DNA of 64,000 nt from Lysinibacillus sp. FSL K6-0232 (GTDB lineage: Bacteria > Bacillota > Bacilli > Bacillales_A > Planococcaceae). Numbering within the stretch: position 1 is the stretch's first letter; every line of letters starts with the position of its first letter. The stretch is taken from NCBI RefSeq assembly GCF_038008325.1, contig NZ_JBBOYW010000001.1:1850001-1914000 (forward strand). The letters are read 5' to 3'. The notes below the pieces were generated by a model. The model searched no databases, was not told the origin of the DNA, and saw only the letters and a list, made by a program, of their open reading frames with translations. The position numbers and the translations under genes were made by a program. Below, piece after piece: positions 10,525-18,556 of the stretch.

Positions 10525-12027
10525 ATGGCAACACTTGTGGTGAAGAGGAGCATTATGCATCGGTATCAGAGTATCGGGCAGGCGATTGAAGAGGCAGCGC
10601 CGGGCGATACGATTGAAATTCGGGATGGTATTTATGAGGAAAGCTTGGATATTGCGAAGCGGCTGACGTTTTATGGGGTAGGCAATGTGACGATTAAAGG
10701 TGGCGTGTTTATTCGCTATCAAACACATGTCAGTATGCGTAATTTGCGTTTTCGTCAGGGGCAGGGTATCTATGTTAAAGGCGATTTACAGCTAGAAAAT
10801 TGTGTGATTGAGGAGCAATTGATTCGCACACAAATTATGGTTAGCTATGGCAGCTTGTTAATGCGAAATTGTGCTGTGCTGGCAACACCGCTTAATCATT
10901 TTGGGCTAAAGGTGGCAAATGGCTCAAGCGTGATCTTGGTCGATACAACCTTTGAGCATCATGAGAAGGCACAGATTATTGCGCAAAACTGTGAGCTGAC
11001 CTTAACGAATTGTATGCTGCTGGAGGGGAAAAAGCATGGAATTTTTGCGATACGTCATGTTCAGCTAACAATGAATGAATGTGAGCTTCATGGGCATCAG
11101 CAGGCACAGGTTATGGCAGCCTCCAGCCAGCTTACTATCACCAATAGTCTAATTCATCAAGGGCAAGGAGTGGGGATACAGCTTTTTGATAGTGCCACCT
11201 TGCGAATGGATGGCTGTGAGCTAAAGGAGCATCTTGACACCACGCTCATGGTGCATCGCAGTGAGCTGATGTTATCGGATTGTACATTTGCGGATGGGCA
11301 GGGGCACGGGCTATACCTTGGCGAAAAGGCAGAGGCAAAGCTTTATGATTGTCAGTTTTACCGTCATGTAAAGGCACAAATATTGGTGGAAAATAGTCAG
11401 GCTGAGCTGCGGAAATGTCGCGTGCAAAATGGCATGGCAGTGGGTGTGATGATTGTGGAGGAGTCGGATGTGACGATGACGGAATGCCAAATTCAACATC
11501 ATCAGCAATTCCATATCATTGTGGATGCAAGCGGGCTTCAGCTACAGCGATCCACCCTACAATTTGGACAGTCAGGTGGTATTTATGGCAATGAGCATGC
11601 TAAAATTACCTTGCAGCATACCGTGATGCGTGAGCTGAAAAGTCATCATGTTTACATTAATCAGGCACGCTTATTTACACAGCATTGCACCTTTGAGCAA
11701 ATGCAAGAAAATGGGATTACGTGTATTGATGCTATTTTTGAGGTAGCCCATAGCCATTTCAAAAACGGGATAACAAGCCCCTATGCCATTGTCTGGTCTG
11801 ATCGCTCAATGGGGCGAATTGAATATTGCCAGGTGGATCAGGCAGCACGTCCATTTTTAGCCTTGTCGAATCAATCATTATTGGAAATGCGCCATACGGA
11901 TGTTCATGCGCTGAAAATACCCGCGGTTGTGCAGGAGCGTAGTCAATTATATGTGCAGGGCTGTGACAATACGGCGACATGGCAAAAGGATACAACCTCT
12001 CGTATAACAACAAAATATGTGCAATAA
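10525..12027 (+). CDS. Right-handed parallel beta-helix repeat protein
   Basis: This 500-residue protein is built from successive beta-helix coils. After TIEIRDGIYEESLDI there are about 20 imperfect repeats of roughly 22 residues with pattern 'L.L.NC.....' (for example LQLENCVIEEQ, LTLTNCMLLEG and LMLSDCTFADGQG), typical of the pectate-lyase/carbohydrate-binding fold. No signal peptide or membrane segment is visible. AAGGAG at 10512-10517 sets the ATG at 10525; the GTG at 10519 is too close. Substrate and role are unknown. It begins about 70 bp past the CRISPR trailer. Confidence 0.8.
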   Translation: MATLVVKRSIMHRYQSIGQAIEEAAPGDTIEIRDGIYEESLDIAKRLTFYGVGNVTIKGGVFIRYQTHVSMRNLRFRQGQGIYVKGDLQLENCVIEEQLIRTQIMVSYGSLLMRNCAVLATPLNHFGLKVANGSSVILVDTTFEHHEKAQIIAQNCELTLTNCMLLEGKKHGIFAIRHVQLTMNECELHGHQQAQVMAASSQLTITNSLIHQGQGVGIQLFDSATLRMDGCELKEHLDTTLMVHRSELMLSDCTFADGQGHGLYLGEKAEAKLYDCQFYRHVKAQILVENSQAELRKCRVQNGMAVGVMIVEESDVTMTECQIQHHQQFHIIVDASGLQLQRSTLQFGQSGGIYGNEHAKITLQHTVMRELKSHHVYINQARLFTQHCTFEQMQENGITCIDAIFEVAHSHFKNGITSPYAIVWSDRSMGRIEYCQVDQAARPFLALSNQSLLEMRHTDVHALKIPAVVQERSQLYVQGCDNTATWQKDTTSRITTKYVQ

Positions 12028-12059
12028 AAAGTAGTTTCAAATTTGAAATTACTTTTTTT
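12028..12059 (+). terminator. Terminator after beta-helix gene
   Basis: An AT-rich hairpin (AAAGTA, TTTCAAA, TTTGAAA, TACTTT arms) ends in seven T residues directly after the stop codon. Confidence 0.7.
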
Positions 12060-12362
12060 ATGGATATAATAGACGAAAAATACTAAAATTCGACATAGAA
12101 TGGTATAGACAGCCTATTTAAAATGTAGGTAATATTCCGAAATATTATAAGAAAGTCAAAAAAATTATAATACAAATAATAAAATTTTTTAATGAATGTA
12201 AAAATTTTATTAAATAAACCTCCACCATCGATTGATTATTTTCCATGTTTTAGCCTATAATTAGTAAAAATGGTTCATAATTAAGGTGTTGTTTCGTTCG
12301 TTAAAAAGTATATGTCATGATTTTACAATAATAAACAACAAGAGAGGATGCGGTGACAAAAT
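12060..12362. other. AT-rich intergenic region
   Basis: No open frame, repeat or RNA signature is visible in this very AT-rich stretch. The only functional signal is the upstream region of the small gene that follows. Confidence 0.5.
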
Positions 12363-12554
12363 ATGTTTGGGCTGACAAAAGAAGAAATTATGCTGCTATT
12401 GGAGGAAAGTGATTTAGCAGAAAAGCAAAAAAGTATCATTGCTGATATTTTTCATCTTAATAATATGCGCATCGAACAGCAGCTTGCATTTATCGTGCAT
12501 GTAATTATGGAAGAACGCGAACAAAATATTTCTAATAATACATATTTAAATTAA
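12363..12554 (+). CDS. Small hypothetical protein
   Basis: A 63-residue, largely helical acidic protein begins MFGLTKEEIMLLLEESDLAEK. No known domain is recognised. It has its own downstream terminator and a weak GGTGA ribosome site, so it is likely a real monocistronic gene. Codon use resembles its neighbours. Confidence 0.6.
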   Translation: MFGLTKEEIMLLLEESDLAEKQKSIIADIFHLNNMRIEQQLAFIVHVIMEEREQNISNNTYLN

Positions 12555-12570
12555 ATCTAGACATAATGAA

Positions 12571-12609
12571 AAATCACAAATGTGTCCATGTAAACATTTG
12601 TGATTTTTT
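12571..12609 (+). terminator. Terminator
   Basis: The stem AAATCACAAATGT / ACATTTGTGATTT is followed by T residues, 17 bp after the small gene's stop. Confidence 0.8.
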
Positions 12610-12715
12610 GCTGTATAACGAAACAAAATTCCTGTAAAAACGTACAAACTAGTAAGGGCTGATTGGCAAAAAAATGCATATCTCACATTACTTTTTAAAG
12701 CGAGGGAATTTTATC

Positions 12716-13303
12716 ATGTCATTATTACAAACATTTATTGAGCAGGCAAAAACCCCCACTGGCAAGGTAGGTGCATGGATGCTGCGTATCATGAATCGGG
12801 CACATCAAGGTATGTATGCTTGGTTTATGAGGCAGGGGGCAATCAATAATGGTGATTGTGTATTAGATATTGGCTGTGGTGGAGGGAGGATGCTGCAAAT
12901 TTTATCGAACCTAAACCCAAATGGTATAATTTATGGGATTGATATTTCCGAGCAGGCTGTCAAGGAATCGCTAAGGCTGAACAGGGGGAATGAACGTATT
13001 ATCGTGACAAAGGCATGTGCGTCCCATATCCCATATCAGGATCACTTTTTCGATACAATTACAGCGATTCAAACACATTATTTTTGGCCGTCACTCGAGC
13101 AAGCAATGAAAGAAATTAAGCGCGTGCTGAAAAATGGCGGGAAATTGATTGTAATGGCAGAGCATTATAAAATGCAAACGCATATGGAAGTCTATCAAAC
13201 ACCTGATGCTGTCAAGCAATTATTGGAGCAACTAGGCTTTCGAACCGTATATATTACTGAAAAAGCTAGTAAAGGATGGCTATGTATTACAGCCATTAAA
13301 TAA
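12716..13303 (+). CDS. Class I SAM-dependent methyltransferase
   Basis: The protein has the Rossmann methyltransferase motif I, VLDIGCGGGRML, near residue 50, followed by IYGIDISEQAV (acidic ribose-binding residue), the DTITAIQTHYFWP segment and an IKRVLKNGGKLI post-motif. This is the UbiE/Methyltransf_11 type. An upstream ATG at 12674 is in frame, but GAGGGA at 12702-12707 supports the ATG at 12716. Substrate unknown. It probably shares a transcript with the glycosylase gene 14 bp downstream. Confidence 0.85.
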   Translation: MSLLQTFIEQAKTPTGKVGAWMLRIMNRAHQGMYAWFMRQGAINNGDCVLDIGCGGGRMLQILSNLNPNGIIYGIDISEQAVKESLRLNRGNERIIVTKACASHIPYQDHFFDTITAIQTHYFWPSLEQAMKEIKRVLKNGGKLIVMAEHYKMQTHMEVYQTPDAVKQLLEQLGFRTVYITEKASKGWLCITAIK

Positions 13304-13317
13304 TGGGAGGAATCACA

Positions 13318-13893
13318 ATGACAAGATGTGCATGGGTAAAGCTGGATGAGCCATTATATGTCGAATACCACGATAAGGAATGGGGTGTGCCTGTTTATGA
13401 TGACCAGCAGCTATTTGAAATGCTTTGCTTAGAGGGGGCACAGGCTGGCTTAAGCTGGTGGACAATTTTACAAAAGCGTGAGGGCTACCGAGAGGCCTTT
13501 GACCAATTTGATGCTGAAAAGGTTGTTAACTATACAGAGGATAAGCTCGCAGCATTACAGCAGGATACACGCATTGTCCGCAATAAATTAAAAATTGCGA
13601 GCGTGGTGTCAAATGCTAAAGCCTTTTTACATATACAAGAAAAGCATGGCTCTTTCTCCGATTATATTTGGGCATTTGTTGAGCATCAGCCGATAATTAA
13701 TGAATGGTCATCCATTGTGGAAGTGCCTGCTACCACAGCACTTAGCGAGCGTATGAGTAAGCAGCTAAAGAAGGATGGCTTTAAATTTGTGGGGAGCACT
13801 ATTTGCTATTCATTTATGCAGGCTGTAGGGATGGTAAACGATCATACAATGGATTGCTGCTGCCGTCGCACGGAGGCTACAGATGACCATTAA
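13318..13893 (+). CDS. tag: DNA-3-methyladenine glycosylase I
   Basis: Tag removes 3-methyladenine from alkylated DNA. The 191-residue protein keeps the structural zinc ligands C4, H18, H176 and C180, and the catalytic region with E39 in LCLEGAQAGLSW. GGGAGG upstream sets the ATG at 13318 rather than 13303. It overlaps the next gene by 11 bp, so the two are co-translated. Confidence 0.95.
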   Translation: MTRCAWVKLDEPLYVEYHDKEWGVPVYDDQQLFEMLCLEGAQAGLSWWTILQKREGYREAFDQFDAEKVVNYTEDKLAALQQDTRIVRNKLKIASVVSNAKAFLHIQEKHGSFSDYIWAFVEHQPIINEWSSIVEVPATTALSERMSKQLKKDGFKFVGSTICYSFMQAVGMVNDHTMDCCCRRTEATDDH

Positions 13894-14566
13894 GAGCATC
13901 CAGACACAGCTTGCTAAGCAGGCGACGATTTTTCAAACAGGTGGTATACGACCAACACACCAGCTCTTGGAAAGCTGGCTTGGCTATGTCGGTTGGTCCT
14001 TACCAGAGGAGCAGCAGCCAGCAGCGTTTCAGCCGCTTGCCACCTTCTTTTTAAAGGATTTACCCTATCGCCCTCAAGCGTTACAGTCACTGGAATTAAT
14101 AACGCTATTTGTGCATAAGGATATTGTTGATTATTTAGTGGAGGATGATTTAAGCGCTTATTTTGTGATTCGTGCATATCCAGCATTGGATGGCTTAGTG
14201 AGGCGTGAATGGCAGCACCCCGCTATCCGTGCCTTTCCACTTGTACCGCAAAAAGTGACAAATGATTATCCAGTATGGGGTGGAGGCGGTATACCATCAC
14301 AGCTGGAGGATAAGATTTTACAACTGGAGCAGGAGGGCAAGCTCGATTATTTTGATGATATTGTCGAGTCGCTCTATCCACTGCATAAAATCGGTGGCTA
14401 TCCAACCTTCTGCCAAAGTGGCTATGATTTTGGTGAGGATTATCCGTTTGTGCTGCAGGTTGCCTCAGATGCTAAGGCAAATTTCAATATTGTTGATCAT
14501 GGCAATTTTTATTTTTTCTACAATCCAAACAAGCGGCTGTGGCGTGTGCATTGCGATTTTTACTAG
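13883..14566 (+). CDS. DUF1963 (YwqG-like) family protein
   Basis: A 227-residue protein whose C-terminal half has the DUF1963 signature: HKIGGYPTFCQSG, the aspartate-rich turn DFGEDYPFVLQ, and the closing DHGNFYFFYN / LWRVHCDFY. The function of this family is not established. It overlaps tag by 11 bp. Confidence 0.75.
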   Translation: MTIKSIQTQLAKQATIFQTGGIRPTHQLLESWLGYVGWSLPEEQQPAAFQPLATFFLKDLPYRPQALQSLELITLFVHKDIVDYLVEDDLSAYFVIRAYPALDGLVRREWQHPAIRAFPLVPQKVTNDYPVWGGGGIPSQLEDKILQLEQEGKLDYFDDIVESLYPLHKIGGYPTFCQSGYDFGEDYPFVLQVASDAKANFNIVDHGNFYFFYNPNKRLWRVHCDFY

Positions 14567-14695
14567 AACTAGCGCTGTTTGGAGCGACAAGGAACAGGGT
14601 ATAGAGCAGTAGCGTTCATAATTTTAGAGCGATTAGCATAAATAACAAAGTGCTCTTTTCACAAGAAGTATGAACGTAGAAGAAAGGTTGATAGA

Positions 14696-14953
14696 ATGAC
14701 ACATCAAGTAACTGCTTTAAATTATGTAAATGGCAATGCTACAGGCGTGGATGGTATTTTGCAAAATGTAGCATTTATTTTATCGACATTTGCCCTACCT
14801 TGTTATAGCATGAGAAAAATTAATACTAAACGCCTCATTGAATGTATTCAGCGCTTTGAGCCAAGAGCCATTGTGGTGGAGGTTGCTTATTTGGGTGACA
14901 TGTATAGAGGAAAGCTAGAGCCGACTGTAAAAGTAATTGTCAATGAATCTTAA
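14696..14953 (+). CDS. Hypothetical protein
   Basis: An 85-residue protein with a good AAAGGT ribosome site. Its second half, KINTKRLIECIQRFEPRAIV followed by VEVAYLGDMYRGK, looks like a small alpha/beta domain. I do not recognise a family. It lies 20 bp upstream of a secreted-protein gene, so the two may be co-transcribed. Confidence 0.6.
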   Translation: MTHQVTALNYVNGNATGVDGILQNVAFILSTFALPCYSMRKINTKRLIECIQRFEPRAIVVEVAYLGDMYRGKLEPTVKVIVNES

Positions 14954-14973
14954 AAAGGAAATGGAGCGTATGG

Positions 14974-15360
14974 ATGAAGAAGATGATGCAAGGCTTCTTC
15001 CTGCTGTTATGCTTATTGATGGTTATCTTTGTGTGGACGGGACAGCAACAGCCAACAGCCGCACCGAAAAATACACACACATCTGCTCTCTATGCCGAGG
15101 AGCTAAGTAAAAAATTACAGGCAACCAATTTTACCCAGCAAGTGATAGAGGCATTGCGAGAAGCGGGCTATTCTCCTGACAGTACGATTGGCTATTTAAT
15201 TGATTCACCAAACTATCAAATTATTACAATTCAACTGCACGATGGCGCAGAAATTGATAAAAGCACGGAAGGCAAAATTCAATCCATTATTAATAAACTA
15301 ACAGCTACACATCACATGCATCCATTTATTGTGAATATAGAATTACTAGAAATCAATTAA
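14974..15360 (+). CDS. Secreted or membrane-anchored hypothetical protein
   Basis: A 128-residue protein with an N-terminal signal or anchor (MKKMMQGFFLLLCLLMVIFV). The remainder is a mixed alpha/beta domain ending in a sequence resembling secreted DUF4030-like proteins (ITIQLHDGAEIDK), an assignment I hold loosely. An alternative out-of-frame ATG lies at 14970; the start at 14974 gives the signal sequence. Confidence 0.6.
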   Translation: MKKMMQGFFLLLCLLMVIFVWTGQQQPTAAPKNTHTSALYAEELSKKLQATNFTQQVIEALREAGYSPDSTIGYLIDSPNYQIITIQLHDGAEIDKSTEGKIQSIINKLTATHHMHPFIVNIELLEIN

Positions 15361-15364
15361 ACAA

Positions 15365-15405
15365 CGGGGCTGTGTAAAAAGGGATCATCTTTTTGCACAG
15401 CCTCT
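15365..15405 (+). terminator. Terminator
   Basis: GGGCTGTGTAAAAAG pairs with CTTTTTGCACAGCC and is followed by TCTTT. Confidence 0.75.
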
Positions 15406-15423
15406 TTCCAAGAGGTGGCAATC

Positions 15424-16044
15424 ATGAATATTTTAATAGTAGGGGCTACAGGACGTGTTGGCAGGCAGCTTGTCACACGAGCCTTAAAGGAGCAGCACCA
15501 TGTCACAGCCCTTGTGCGTAACCCAAGCCAGATGCCAGTCCATCATCCACAGTTACGCATTGTTCAAGGCAATGTATTAGATAAACAGGCACTTGAGCAG
15601 GCGATGCTGCACATAGATGTAGTGGTAAGCGCACTTAATACCGATGGCAGCACAACACTATCCGCCAGCATCCCACTTATTCTAGAGGCAATGACTGAGC
15701 ATAATGTGACACGCATTATTACAATTGGTACAGCAGGCATATTGCAAAGCCGTGTAACACCAACGCTGCTGCGCTATCAATCCAGTGAATCAAAGCGCAA
15801 ATCTACCTTTGCCGCGCAGGAGCATCAATATGTGTTTGAGCAATTACAGCAATCAACAATGAATTGGACAATTGTTTGCCCCACTTATTTACCTGATGGC
15901 GACCTCACAGGTAGCTACCGCGTTGAACGCAACTTTTTGCCAGAGGGCGGCACACATATTTCAGTCGCCGACACAGCCGACTTTGCCTACGAGCAAATTT
16001 TTAGTAAGAAATTCCTTAATACGCGTGTAGGTATTGCGTATTAA
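15424..16044 (+). CDS. NAD(P)H-binding NmrA-like/SDR protein
   Basis: An atypical short-chain dehydrogenase of about 206 residues. The dinucleotide motif GATGRVGRQ lies at residues 7-15, ALVRNPSQM is the second-strand NADP-preference region, and the central VVVSALNTDGS follows. AGAGGTGG upstream selects the ATG at 15424 over the GTG at 15415. Such proteins act as small reductases or redox sensors; no substrate can be inferred. Confidence 0.8.
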   Translation: MNILIVGATGRVGRQLVTRALKEQHHVTALVRNPSQMPVHHPQLRIVQGNVLDKQALEQAMLHIDVVVSALNTDGSTTLSASIPLILEAMTEHNVTRIITIGTAGILQSRVTPTLLRYQSSESKRKSTFAAQEHQYVFEQLQQSTMNWTIVCPTYLPDGDLTGSYRVERNFLPEGGTHISVADTADFAYEQIFSKKFLNTRVGIAY

Positions 16045-16187
16045 AAAGAAGGGGATATGGCAATTATGTGAACTTAATTACCTAATTTAAACACTATATT
16101 CATAAGAGTGAAAAATATATAGAAATTTTCCTTTTTATAGAAGGTTTGCTATACTTTACGTTGAATATAGTATGTAGAGGTGATTGT

Positions 16188-16343
16188 ATGGACAAAGAGA
16201 TCATAAATAATTGCCAATATCCTCACCACCTAACAAGTCACCATGAAAATGACACAACAGAGTTATATACGATAAAAATTACAAAGGAGCATGTGGATCG
16301 GTTAATTGAGGATATTGATCAAACATTAAAGGCGTCAACGTGA
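16188..16343 (+). CDS. Small hypothetical protein
   Basis: A 51-residue protein (MDKEIINNCQYPHHL start) with AGAGGTGA upstream, which rules out the longer in-frame start at 16146. The C-terminal half is predicted helical. No family recognised. A terminator immediately follows. Confidence 0.55.
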   Translation: MDKEIINNCQYPHHLTSHHENDTTELYTIKITKEHVDRLIEDIDQTLKAST

Positions 16344-16355
16344 CGTCTTTTTTTT
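16329..16355 (+). terminator. Terminator, with a second hairpin at 16367-16392
   Basis: AAGGCGTCA pairs with TGACGTCTT before eight T residues. A second stem (GGCCACTTTC / GAAAGTGACC) lies just downstream. Confidence 0.75.
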
Positions 16356-16532
16356 CTGGAAAAAAGGCCACTTTCTCTATTGGAAAGTGACCTCAAAACA
16401 GGAGTGTTTCAGTAAAGCTAGATTCACTTTACATTACTATATATATGACAATATAGTTTATTACGCTAGCCATTTGTCTACAGGCTAGATAAAAATTTCT
16501 TATTGATTCTATTAAGCTTTTATGTACAGCTA

Positions 16533-16721
16533 CTAGTCCCTTTGACATGAAAAGGAGTAATTCAGTGCCAAGTAATCTCTAATAATGGTTGGCTGTCCTC
16601 CATGTTCCAGACATAGCTTGCTAGCAATTTGTATTTCCTTTTGATTGTAGTACGATTGCATCCCAATTAAAAACATGCCAGACAGTATCAATAAAGCACC
16701 GATTGCGATGCCCCGCTTCAA
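16533..16721 (-). CDS. Small membrane-anchored protein
   Basis: A 62-residue protein starting at TTG with GGGAGG/AAGGTGA sequences upstream. Residues 4-22 form one hydrophobic segment (GIAIGALLILSGMFLIG); the rest carries two cysteines (CLEHGGQPTI and FSCQRD) that would face outside. No family recognised. Confidence is limited by size. Confidence 0.5.
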   Translation of the reverse strand: MKRGIAIGALLILSGMFLIGMQSYYNQKEIQIASKLCLEHGGQPTIIRDYLALNYSFSCQRD

Positions 16722-16794
16722 TCACCTTACCTCCCTTATCCTTAAAATCCTTACACTCCTATTCTATGTTTCACTATAAAAGCAATATGTTTGA

Positions 16795-16853
16795 TTGACA
16801 AAATGTATACCTTTGTATACAATTATCTTAATTAATGTATGCGTATGTATACA
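16795..16853 (+). promoter_or_regulatory. SigA promoter overlaid by TGTATAC operator repeats
   Basis: TTGACA (16795-16800) and TACAAT (16818-16823) are 17 bp apart. TGTATAC occurs at 16804 and 16814, inside the promoter spacer and overlapping the -10. TGTATGC and TGTATAC occur at 16836 and 16846 in the leader just before the ribosome site. The two 10-bp-spaced pairs are 32 bp apart, suggesting a repressor that binds on one helical face. Confidence 0.7.
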
Positions 16854-16870
16854 AAAGGAGGAGTTTTATA

Positions 16871-17176
16871 ATGAGAGGCGAAGGATTTAGAGAAGGGCAT
16901 CATCGCAGAGGTCGTCATCGAGGCATGGAGGGCGGCGCTCCACAACGCGGTGCTAAAACATTCCGTCGTGGCAAAGCAATTACTTTTTTAGAAATGCTGC
17001 ATGTCAAGCGTGCCACAATTAAACAGCAATTAGAGCAACCAGAGTTTCAAGCCATTCAGCAGCTTCTAGTCGGTGAATTAAAAGCCATTGATATGGTTAT
17101 TCAGGAATTTAGCCAGCTCTTTGATATTCAAGAAAATGAAATCGAAGAACAGCAAGCACATGAACCAACCGAATAA
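16871..17176 (+). CDS. Gly/Arg/His-rich N-terminus with helical C-terminal domain
   Basis: A 101-residue protein. Residues 1-37 are rich in Gly, Arg and His (FREGHHRRGRHRG), a flexible basic or metal-binding tail. The C-terminal 60 residues form amphipathic helices (FLEMLHVKRATIKQQL onward). AAAGGAGG sets the ATG at 16871. Function unknown. The operator-laden promoter implies tight regulation by an unlinked repressor. Confidence 0.7.
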   Translation: MRGEGFREGHHRRGRHRGMEGGAPQRGAKTFRRGKAITFLEMLHVKRATIKQQLEQPEFQAIQQLLVGELKAIDMVIQEFSQLFDIQENEIEEQQAHEPTE

Positions 17177-17180
17177 TGTT

Positions 17181-17228
17181 CTATCCGTCAATTCGAGCAT
17201 CCTATCCGCCAGTTCAAGCGTTCTATCC
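17181..17228. repeat. 21-bp phased CTATCC repeat cluster
   Basis: CTATCC occurs at 17181, 17202 and 17223, exactly 21 bp apart, between the stop of one gene and the next ribosome site. It is the reverse complement of the GGATAG motif repeated at the same period at 52671-52740. Confidence 0.8.
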
Positions 17229-17281
17229 ACTTAAAGAAAGAATTTTGTGGTAGAATAAGGGTATAACGGGAGGAGATGGCT

Positions 17282-17572
17282 ATGAAATATGCAGTGATTG
17301 GCACGATTGTGGCGGTGTTAAGTGTTGTCGTTTCGATGATGCTATTGGGTGCAGAAAGAGCTTATTTTCTGCCAGGTATACTAGGCTTTATATTCCTTGC
17401 CGTATCGATGCTCTTGTCTGGTACGCTAGTAAGCGGAGATCGAATGCGTGCGAACTTTGCCACAGAAACAACAGCAAGCCGATATACACGTCATGGCGTG
17501 ATGACAAGTGCATTACTGCTTGCTATGCCGAATCTTATCGTTGCTATAATTGCGTATACGCTCTATCCATGA
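17282..17572 (+). CDS. DUF5316-like membrane protein
   Basis: A 96-residue protein with three hydrophobic segments (about 2-22, 29-49 and 72-95). The middle loop with SGDRMRANF and TETTASR matches what I recall of the DUF5316 family, of unknown function. GGGAGG at 17268-17273 fits the ATG at 17282; the ATG at 17276 is too close. Confidence 0.65.
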   Translation: MKYAVIGTIVAVLSVVVSMMLLGAERAYFLPGILGFIFLAVSMLLSGTLVSGDRMRANFATETTASRYTRHGVMTSALLLAMPNLIVAIIAYTLYP

Positions 17573-17581
17573 AAATCATGT

Positions 17582-17615
17582 AAAAGGGTCACATCTAACT
17601 AGGTGTGTCCTTTTT
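17582..17615 (+). terminator. Terminator
   Basis: AAAGGGTCACATCT pairs with AGGTGTGTCCTTT, ending in five T residues. Confidence 0.75.
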
Positions 17616-17663
17616 AGTTGCATTTACTAACAATAAGTACATTTGCAATAGAGAGGTGGTACA

Positions 17664-17972
17664 ATGCAACTAACAGATGGCACATGGCTATTTGATACAG
17701 AGGCGATTGATGAAGCAGCGAAAAAAGTACAGCGTGATGAGCAGGAGCGGGAAATGCTTAATGCGTTTGCACGCTATGCCTATACGCGCTATAAGCAAAT
17801 TCGAGATAAGGTCAATCCGCGGAAATGCAAATATATGTTTATCCATCAAGTACGCCAGCAATTAGCCTCACCCGCTAGATTACAGCGTGTTTGTAGGCTA
17901 TTAACGATGACGGAGGAAGAAGTTTTATATATTGTGGAATTTGTACGCAAATATTTAAAGTACGTGAAATAA
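17664..17972 (+). CDS. Hypothetical basic protein
   Basis: A 102-residue protein with a strong AGAGGTGG site. It is rich in Arg, Lys and Tyr and predicted helical (EREMLNAFARYAYTRYKQIR), which would suit nucleic-acid contact, but no domain is recognised. It appears monocistronic. Confidence 0.65.
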   Translation: MQLTDGTWLFDTEAIDEAAKKVQRDEQEREMLNAFARYAYTRYKQIRDKVNPRKCKYMFIHQVRQQLASPARLQRVCRLLTMTEEEVLYIVEFVRKYLKYVK

Positions 17973-18037
17973 AGGTGATTATTTTTCAACGACCCACGCT
18001 TATAGTATGATAGATGTGGATAAAGGAGTGTGAGCCG

Positions 18038-18457
18038 TTGAGAATACTAAAATTTCTAGTTGTTTTGGTGATTTTTCTTGGTATTGCTGGCTATGGCGTA
18101 CTTCATTTCGGTACAAAATTTGCCTCTGAAAAAATCGTGGATACGCTCTCAACAGAATTAGAGAATAGCGGGCAAATGGAAGAGATTAAGCAAACGATTG
18201 AAAATGATCCAGAGCTAAAGGCATTTATGGAGGAGGCTCAAACGGTCGATAGCAGCACATTGCCATTTACGACAAAGGAAGAGGCAACGAAGGTCTTAAT
18301 TCAAAAGGTAGGCATTACAGAGCTAAATGATATTCGTGTGAAATTGCAGGATGGCTCGATGACCAAAGAGGAAGCGCTGCAGCAAGTACAAGGAAAATTA
18401 TCAGCAGAAGAAATCGCTGCGTTAAAAGTGATTGTCTATAAGGAACTTTATGAGTAA
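18038..18457 (+). CDS. Exported or membrane-anchored hypothetical protein
   Basis: The TTG at 18038 follows AAAGGAG by 9 bp and gives a 139-residue protein with an N-terminal hydrophobic segment (FLVVLVIFLGIAGYGVLHF). A helical, acidic extracellular domain follows (ENDPELKAFMEEAQ, MTKEEALQQVQGKLSAEE). The longer ATG frame from 18014 would add charged residues in front of the signal and is not preferred. Function unknown. Confidence 0.65.
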   Translation: MRILKFLVVLVIFLGIAGYGVLHFGTKFASEKIVDTLSTELENSGQMEEIKQTIENDPELKAFMEEAQTVDSSTLPFTTKEEATKVLIQKVGITELNDIRVKLQDGSMTKEEALQQVQGKLSAEEIAALKVIVYKELYE

Positions 18458-18458
18458 G

Positions 18459-18487
18459 GACATACTGCCAAGGTATGTCTTTTTTTA
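18459..18487 (+). terminator. Terminator
   Basis: GACATAC and GTATGTC arms are followed by seven T residues. Confidence 0.8.
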
Positions 18488-18556
18488 TGCCCTTAAAATG
18501 TCCTTTTTCCTGCATTTTTTTGTATATAACAAATAAAGCGGAAAGAGGGAATGGCG

